Part shown: in pieces, positions 5,671-9,906 of the stretch
Position numbering within the stretch: position 1 is the stretch's first letter
Layout: every line of letters begins with the position of its first letter
Origin: Flavobacteriales bacterium CG18_big_fil_WC_8_21_14_2_50_32_9
GTDB taxonomy: Bacteria > Bacteroidota > Bacteroidia > Flavobacteriales_E > Vicingaceae
Direction of reading: 5' to 3'
NCBI GenBank assembly: GCA_002770955.1
Contig: PCUH01000256.1
Coordinates: 1,427 to 11,332 of the forward strand
DNA: 9,906 nucleotides
The notes under the pieces: model-generated
Told to the model about the DNA's origin: nothing
The model's input: the letters and a program-made list of their open reading frames with translations, nothing else
Databases searched by the model: none
Translations under genes and position numbers: made by a program

Positions 5671-6558
5671 TTACTTTACAATTTTTGCCCTTATTTCGTT
5701 TATTTTAGATTTAACTGTAGTAAATTGATCCTTGGTCATTACAACTGAAGAGCCGCCTCCTAAAACCATTTTTCCACCTTCATTTTTCTTTAAAGAAATA
5801 CCTGAAGAAGTTGTGTTTTCTTCAGAAAGAGCATCAAATGTCTGTTCTAATTCTTTCAACCAAACCATTAGTTCTTTAACATTTTCATCTTCACCATATT
5901 TTTCTAAATAAAGCATCAAATTGTCTAAGGTAAGTTTTTGATCTGCTAAACGCTGTAAAGCATCACTATTTTTTTTATAATCAATTGAATTTGCAACAAT
6001 ATAAACGGTTTCTATCCATCCTGCTGATGCAATAATTCCTAATTTATTACCTTGCTCGTTTTCTTCTAAGTATTCAATTACAGAAAAATAAGAGTCGTTT
6101 GAATTAGCTAATAATTGTTCTGGCTTATCAAGGTTGTTTTTAATATTATTCATCAACTCTTCATTAAATGCACCTGAAATACCTATGCTTTCTGCTAATT
6201 TCTGTACAGTTGCAAAATATTTAATTGACTCATTAAATTCTTCATAAGATGCAGTGTAAGCTAAATCAGCTGAATAAACTCCAAAAATCAATGTTTGTTC
6301 CATTGGAGTTGAATATGTAGATGATTTCTGAGGAGAATTAATAAGGCTTTTGTTATAAGTTAACCCACTGTTTTTAATGAAACTAAACATTTCATCTGGT
6401 GCAGGAATTTGATAAAAACTTTCGTTTCTTTCTTTCACAACTTCTTCAACTTGCTCCACATTAACATCTTCTTGAGGTTTGTCATCCGAACAAGAAGTGT
6501 ACATTAAATATGGGGAAACAGCCAATAATGTAACTACTAATATATTTCTTTTCTTCAT
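5671..6558 (-). CDS. Probable surface-exposed lipoprotein of unknown function
   Basis: The 295-residue product starts at the ATG at 6558. A longer reading from a TTG at 6603 is rejected because that codon lies inside the promoter box. A signal peptide (NILVVTLLAVSPYLMYTSC) gives acylated Cys23, followed by SDD. An acidic run right after the cysteine resembles the lipoprotein export signal that sends Bacteroidota lipoproteins to the cell surface. The mature part looks mainly helical, with FYQIPAPDEMFSFIKNSGLTYN (48-69), a GVYSADLAYT segment and GIIASAGWIETVYIVANS. These remind me of a conserved uncharacterised Bacteroidota lipoprotein family, though I can assign no function. A glycine run GGGSS lies near the C-terminus. 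A 150-base gap with an inverted repeat follows. Confidence 0.82.
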   Translation of the reverse strand: MKKRNILVVTLLAVSPYLMYTSCSDDKPQEDVNVEQVEEVVKERNESFYQIPAPDEMFSFIKNSGLTYNKSLINSPQKSSTYSTPMEQTLIFGVYSADLAYTASYEEFNESIKYFATVQKLAESIGISGAFNEELMNNIKNNLDKPEQLLANSNDSYFSVIEYLEENEQGNKLGIIASAGWIETVYIVANSIDYKKNSDALQRLADQKLTLDNLMLYLEKYGEDENVKELMVWLKELEQTFDALSEENTTSSGISLKKNEGGKMVLGGGSSVVMTKDQFTTVKSKINEIRAKIVK

Positions 6559-6600
6559 TTTTTTGTGTTTAAGTTTTATGTCAATATTCTTACATTGCGA

Positions 6601-6608
6601 CAAATGTA
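6601..6608 (-). promoter_or_regulatory. -7 promoter box TACATTTG of the lipoprotein gene
   Basis: TACATTTG on the minus strand matches TAnnTTTG exactly and sits 42 bases before the ATG at 6558, leaving a leader of about 38 bases. No good -33 TTTG is visible. The gene therefore appears to have its own promoter and not to depend on the upstream hydrolase gene. Confidence 0.6.
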
Positions 6609-6665
6609 TAAATAATTTTGTATAATTGGAATTAAAAAATAAGATTGATTTAATATAAATGATAT

Positions 6666-7463
6666 TTATTTCAAAATTTCATCTAAATATGCTTGATATT
6701 TTGAAAATGTATTCAAATTATTATGAGATCCATTTTTTATTGTACATAAATCAATATGACTTCCCAATCGTTCTAATTGCTCTGCCATAAAATAAGGAAC
6801 AGTTTCATCCTCAGTGCCGTGAATCAAGTGAATGGGTTCTTGAATCTCTGGCAACCATTTATTTGTTTTGAACTGATAATGCAACAAAATTGAATTGGGC
6901 AAATAAGGGTAATGATATTTAGAAACATCATAAAAATTAAAATAAGGTGTTTCTAGAATTATTTTTTTTGGTGCAATTTCATGTGCTAGTTTAACTGCTA
7001 TTCCTGAACCCAAAGAAATTCCATAAAATATAATTTGATTACTTTTATACCCTTTCGATAAAAATTTATAAAGCAATAAAGCGTCTTTGTAAAGCATTTT
7101 TTCATTTTTTATTTTACCAGTACTTTTACCGAAACCACGATAATCATACATAAAAACATCATATCCTCTGCTTGTGAAGTCGATTGATTTCTGCCCCCAA
7201 TGCTCCATACTTCCTGCATTGCCATGATGATAAAAAATTATTCCTTTTGGATTTTCAACCGTAAAATGAAGTGTATTAATTTTTTCCCCATCGGGTGTAT
7301 TAATAAAATGCTCTTTAAACGGCTGATTAAATTTAAAAATATGCTTCTCTGATAATTTATCAGGATAAAAAATCAATTTTTCTTGAAACAAATAAAGAAC
7401 AACTCCCAAACATATTAATATGGATGGCACTATAATAGATATATAAATTAAATATTTTGGCAC
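6666..7463 (-). CDS. Membrane-anchored alpha/beta hydrolase (serine hydrolase, Bem46/ABHD13-like)
   Basis: The 265-residue protein has an N-terminal hydrophobic anchor (IYISIIVPSILICLGVVLYLF, about 7-26) and then an alpha/beta-hydrolase fold. The oxyanion segment is YHHGNAG (78-84), the nucleophile elbow GISLGSG (148-154) with Ser150, the acid Asp219 in HGTEDETVP, and the base His247 in NGSHNNL. The triad is complete, so it should be an active esterase, lipase or peptidase-like hydrolase facing the periplasm. The substrate is unknown. The only usable start is GTG at 7463: an in-frame TAA lies 15 bases upstream, and the next Met is past the anchor. It is divergent from the thioredoxin gene, with 85 bases between the starts. 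A 107-base gap with a separate promoter follows it. Confidence 0.88.
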   Translation of the reverse strand: MPKYLIYISIIVPSILICLGVVLYLFQEKLIFYPDKLSEKHIFKFNQPFKEHFINTPDGEKINTLHFTVENPKGIIFYHHGNAGSMEHWGQKSIDFTSRGYDVFMYDYRGFGKSTGKIKNEKMLYKDALLLYKFLSKGYKSNQIIFYGISLGSGIAVKLAHEIAPKKIILETPYFNFYDVSKYHYPYLPNSILLHYQFKTNKWLPEIQEPIHLIHGTEDETVPYFMAEQLERLGSHIDLCTIKNGSHNNLNTFSKYQAYLDEILK

Positions 7464-7515
7464 GTTAAAAGTTTGTTAAAAGAATTCAACCCTTTATATA
7501 GGTAAAATTAAATGC

Positions 7516-7523
7516 TAAATTTG
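7516..7523 (+). promoter_or_regulatory. -7 promoter box TAAATTTG of the thioredoxin-domain gene
   Basis: TAAATTTG matches TAnnTTTG and ends 25 bases before the ATG at 7549, predicting a leader of about 20 bases. A TTTG at 7472-7475 is too far upstream to act as a -33 box. The intergenic region also has to hold the promoter of the divergent hydrolase gene, for which I see no convincing box. Confidence 0.6.
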
Positions 7524-7548
7524 GAGTTAATTTTAATTGCTCAAAATT

Positions 7549-9006
7549 ATGAAGAAAATACTTATTTTATTGTTTATTGCGGGACTATTTAATCCAATTT
7601 TTGGTCAAAAAAGTGACTATTCTATTAAATTAAAAATTAAGGGGATGAAAGATGCTGATTGCTTTTTAATTAGCTATTTTGGAAACCAACGTTTTTATAA
7701 AGATACAGCTCATTTTGACAACAATGGGGTTGTTCATTTTACTGGTAAAAAAGCACAACTCGAAAGTGGTATTTATGGTGTTTACACTGGAGGAAAAGTG
7801 TTATTTGAAATCTTAGTAGATGAGCCTATTATCGATATTGAAACCGATACCATTCATTTTGTCAAAAACATGGTGGTAAAGAAATCTTTTGAAAATCAAT
7901 TATTTTTAGAGCATCTCCTATATATTGAAAATCTGCAAGAAAACTCAACTGCTTTACGTGAAAAATACAGTAATGAAAATACTTCCGAATCCGAAAAAAA
8001 AACAATTGAAAAACAACTCAACGACATTGAAAATAACATTAAAAAATACCGATTATCTATCATAGAAAAACATCCAACAACTTTTGTGGCTGCAATTTTC
8101 AAAGCCATGAAAGAACCCGAAACAAATGAATTTAATGAAGTTGAAAACGACTCGTTGCTACGTGTTTTACGTTACAATTACTATAAAAAACATTTCTTTG
8201 ATGATATGAATTTTGAGGATGAACGCTTAGTGAGAAGTCCTTTATATCACAATAAATTAGAAAAATATTTTAAAAGTGTGGTTTATCCTCATCCTGATTC
8301 AATTATTACTGATGTAGATTTTGTGATAGAAAAATCAAAAGCCAACAAAGAAATTTTTAAATATTCGGTGCATTACCTTATTAATTATTATGAAAAATCT
8401 AAAATTATGGGCATGGATGCTGTTTTTGCTCATATTGCCTTAAAATATTATACCCACGAACAAGCTTATTGGGCAGATTCTACTACCATTGAAAAAGTGC
8501 AAGAACGGGCTACTAAAATTTATCCCCTTCTCTTAGGTAAAAAATCAATAAATTTAACATTATTAGATACGGCTAGCGAAAATTGGATTAATATGCATGA
8601 ACAAAAAGCAGCCTATACTATTCTTATTTTTTGGGATCCTGAATGTGGACATTGCAAAAAGGAATTACCAAAAATTGCAGCATACTATGAAACGATAAAA
8701 GATAAAAATGTTATTGTGTATGCGGTGAGTTCAGACCACAACGATGCTTGGAAAAAATTTATACGTGAAAACAAATTAGACTTTATTAATGTTGCTGTTC
8801 CCAAGGATGTTTACGAAGATCAGAAAAAAGCAACAGAATATGTATTAAGTGGGGTAACTGATTTAAAAAGTTTAAATTACAGCTCGACTTATGATGTTTT
8901 TACAACACCTCAAGTATATTTGTTAGATAAAGACAAAATTTTTATTGCAAAAAAATTAGATGCTGAGTTGTTAAAACAAGTGTTAGATAGAGAGCTTGCT
9001 AAATGA
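7549..9006 (+). CDS. Secreted DUF4369/thioredoxin-domain (TlpA-like) thiol-disulfide protein
   Basis: The 485-residue protein starts at the ATG at 7549. A TTG at 7537 would add four residues and sits within the predicted leader. Residues 1-20 are a signal peptide (ILILLFIAGLFNPIFG|Q). Residues 23-105 are beta-rich and look like DUF4369. Residues 110-330 are a mostly helical region with a charged coiled-coil-like stretch (about 125-172), of the kind annotated DUF5106. Residues 335-483 are a TlpA/AhpC-type thioredoxin fold with active site DPECGHCKKELP (Cys366, Cys369) and the cis-Pro at Pro454 (TTPQVYLLD). Proteins of this build are common in Bacteroidota, and the active site predicts a periplasmic thiol oxidoreductase. 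Its partner is unknown. An SCO1 gene follows in the same direction 136 bases later. Confidence 0.92.
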   Translation: MKKILILLFIAGLFNPIFGQKSDYSIKLKIKGMKDADCFLISYFGNQRFYKDTAHFDNNGVVHFTGKKAQLESGIYGVYTGGKVLFEILVDEPIIDIETDTIHFVKNMVVKKSFENQLFLEHLLYIENLQENSTALREKYSNENTSESEKKTIEKQLNDIENNIKKYRLSIIEKHPTTFVAAIFKAMKEPETNEFNEVENDSLLRVLRYNYYKKHFFDDMNFEDERLVRSPLYHNKLEKYFKSVVYPHPDSIITDVDFVIEKSKANKEIFKYSVHYLINYYEKSKIMGMDAVFAHIALKYYTHEQAYWADSTTIEKVQERATKIYPLLLGKKSINLTLLDTASENWINMHEQKAAYTILIFWDPECGHCKKELPKIAAYYETIKDKNVIVYAVSSDHNDAWKKFIRENKLDFINVAVPKDVYEDQKKATEYVLSGVTDLKSLNYSSTYDVFTTPQVYLLDKDKIFIAKKLDAELLKQVLDRELAK

Positions 9007-9015
9007 TTTACAATT

Positions 9016-9070
9016 GTCAGTTTGAGCAGGTAATATGGAGCAGCAGCGAAATATTGGCATATCGAGAACT
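9016..9070 (+). repeat. Degenerate intergenic repeat of the GTCAG..GAG..CGAGAACT type
   Basis: The stretch begins GTCAGTTTGAGCAGG and ends ATCGAGAACT. AATAT (9032-9036) and ATATT (9051-9055) could pair within it, and AGTT can pair with AACT at the ends. It resembles the GTCA-initiated elements at 421-485 and 9816-9880 in layout but not closely in sequence. It lies 10 bases past the thioredoxin gene. Confidence 0.4.
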
Positions 9071-9086
9071 TTTTGATTTACGATTT
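9070..9086 (+). repeat. 17-bp repeat TTTTTGATTTACGATTT, copy 2
   Basis: Exact match over 17 bases to the minus-strand reading of 502-518. Here it directly follows the degenerate GTCAG element in the gap between the thioredoxin and SCO1 genes. Confidence 0.55.
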
Positions 9087-9142
9087 GAAATTTATATGAC
9101 AACTAATCTAATTTTTCTATACAGACTTTTAACTTAAAAAAA

Positions 9143-9787
9143 TTGAAAAGAATTATTCCTGCCATTATTGTTGTTATCATAGGTATTTTTATTGCCTATT
9201 ATATGCTCATTCAACCAAAACCACTAAAAATATATAATCCATCAGACATAAACCCAAAATTGGTTGACGAATCTGTTCAAGATGTTTCCAAAAACCACCG
9301 AGTTGGATCGTTTAATTTGGTTGATCAAGAAGGCAACACAATCACTGAATTAAATTTTAAAAATAAAATTTATGTAACCGATTTCTTCTTTGTAACTTGC
9401 CCTACTATTTGCCCTAAAATGGCGACACAAATGCTACGTGTTTATGAAGAATTTAAAGAAAATGACAACTTATTATTACTTTCACACACAGTAATGCCCG
9501 TTGAAGATTCTGTTCCTGTGTTGAAAGAATATGCAGATAAATTAGCTGTTGATGCAAAAAAATGGAAATTTGTAACTGGAAAAAAAGAACATATTTATGA
9601 CCTTGCCCGAAAAACTTATTTTGCAGCAGTAACAGAAGGCGATGGTGGAATTGAAGATTTTATTCACACAGAAAATTTTGTGTTAGTAGATAAAGAAAAA
9701 AGGTTAAGAGGTTTTTATGATGGAACTTCCGAAAAAGATGTGGACAGGCTAATTAAAGATATTTATACGTTATTAAAAAGTAATTAG
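9143..9787 (+). CDS. SCO1/SenC/PrrC family copper-binding thiol protein, membrane-anchored
   Basis: The 214-residue protein has an N-terminal membrane anchor (IIPAIIVVIIGIFIAYYML, about 4-22) and then a thioredoxin-like SCO domain (54-212) facing the periplasm. Copper ligands are visible: Cys86 and Cys90 in TCPTICPKMA, and His175 in DFIHTENFVLVD. Family members deliver copper to, or reduce thiols of, the CuA site of cytochrome c oxidase. No oxidase genes lie in the window, so the partner is inferred. The usual DPxxDTP segment reads HTVMPVEDSVP. The start is a TTG at 9143: it gives a normal MKRIIP anchor N-terminus, there is no ATG between it and the in-frame TAA at 9104, and the next ATG is at the end of the anchor. 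The stop codon lies inside a 14-bp tandem repeat. Confidence 0.9.
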   Translation: MKRIIPAIIVVIIGIFIAYYMLIQPKPLKIYNPSDINPKLVDESVQDVSKNHRVGSFNLVDQEGNTITELNFKNKIYVTDFFFVTCPTICPKMATQMLRVYEEFKENDNLLLLSHTVMPVEDSVPVLKEYADKLAVDAKKWKFVTGKKEHIYDLARKTYFAAVTEGDGGIEDFIHTENFVLVDKEKRLRGFYDGTSEKDVDRLIKDIYTLLKSN

Positions 9788-9811
9788 GTATTAGTAGTTA
9801 GGTATTAGTAG
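9784..9811 (+). repeat. Two perfect tandem copies of TTAGGTATTAGTAG
   Basis: Copies at 9784-9797 and 9798-9811 are identical and are followed by a further TTA. The first copy contains the TAG stop codon of the SCO1-family gene (9785-9787). A replication-slippage origin is likely. Confidence 0.85.
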
Positions 9812-9815
9812 TTAA

Positions 9816-9880
9816 CGTCATTCCGAACGAAATTTTACAAACTGAGGTACGAAGTTTAGTAAAATGAAGTGAAGGAATCT
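9816..9880 (+). repeat. Hairpin-forming intergenic repeat, copy B
   Basis: It begins CGTCATTCCGAACGAAATTT and ends AAAATGAAGTGAAGGAATCT. It aligns base for base with the minus-strand element at 421-485. The stem pairs 9832-9843 with 9853-9865 (12 pairs, one bulged A). The outer parts resemble the GTCATTCCGAACGAAG...GAGGAATCT words I recall from many Bacteroidota intergenic regions. It lies downstream of the SCO1 gene and is followed by repeated AATCTC(T/C)AAT words to the window end. Confidence 0.7.
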
Positions 9881-9906
9881 CTAATTTTTAATCTCCAATC
9901 TCTAAT

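Noticed and set aside
6559..6603. N-terminal extension of the lipoprotein gene from TTG at 6603
   Set aside because: The TTG is part of the TACATTTG promoter box, and the extension is hydrophilic ahead of the lipoprotein signal.
6604..6665. Possible terminator after the hydrolase gene
   Set aside because: Only a weak ATTAAA/TTTAAT dyad in AT-rich sequence is present, with no stable GC-containing stem.
7896..8108. Minus-strand ORF of 70 codons
   Set aside because: It is fully inside the thioredoxin-domain gene on the opposite strand and lacks a start context or motif.
1..9906. Defence island, mobile element or biosynthetic cluster
   Set aside because: No nuclease, toxin, integrase, transposase or synthase domains are present. 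All recognisable genes are envelope or housekeeping types of uniform base composition.

Overview
The window looks like chromosomal DNA of a gliding-type or Flavobacteriales-like member of the Bacteroidota. It is AT-rich, the start sites lack clear Shine-Dalgarno motifs, and several promoters carry the Bacteroidota -7 box TAnnTTTG. The gene content agrees: lipoprotein FKBPs next to a DHH phosphoesterase, a DUF4369-type TlpA thioredoxin, and an SCO1/SenC protein of the CPTICPKMA type. The order-level placement is an inference. There are no rRNA, tRNA, CRISPR, transposase or phage genes.

Bases 1-3488, all on the minus strand, hold five consecutive exported FKBP-type peptidyl-prolyl isomerases (PPIases). 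In transcription order these are a GldI-like lipoprotein (2967-3488), a lipoprotein with one recognisable and one possible decayed FKBP fold (2136-2960), a Mip/FkpA-like lipoprotein (1393-2115), a Mip/FkpA-like soluble periplasmic protein (527-1282), and a short FKBP cut by the window edge (1-337). The first three are tightly spaced and probably one operon. The last two are separated by repeat-rich gaps. The active site is eroded in the first two and intact in the next two, so the array probably mixes enzymes and non-catalytic chaperone-like members serving envelope protein folding.

Bases 3489-3794 are a 306-base gap packed with interspersed repeats. Bases 3795-4775 encode an NrnA-type DHH/DHHA1 phosphoesterase with a promoter that predicts an almost leaderless mRNA. 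A perfect 18-bp hairpin terminator (4801-4839) separates it from 4861-5520, an unrecognised secreted protein with four cysteines. Next come an unrecognised, probably surface-exposed lipoprotein (5671-6558) and a membrane-anchored alpha/beta hydrolase (6666-7463).

The plus-strand genes start after a divergent intergenic region: a secreted DUF4369/thioredoxin protein with a CGHC site (7549-9006), then a membrane-anchored SCO1/SenC protein (9143-9787). Both are extracytoplasmic thiol or copper proteins, so envelope folding and redox maintenance is a theme of the window.

The most notable non-coding signal is a pair of 65-base repeats at opposite ends (421-485 minus, 9816-9880 plus). They align without gaps and share the same bulged hairpin through compensatory changes. 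No defence system or other clearly new multi-gene system is visible.
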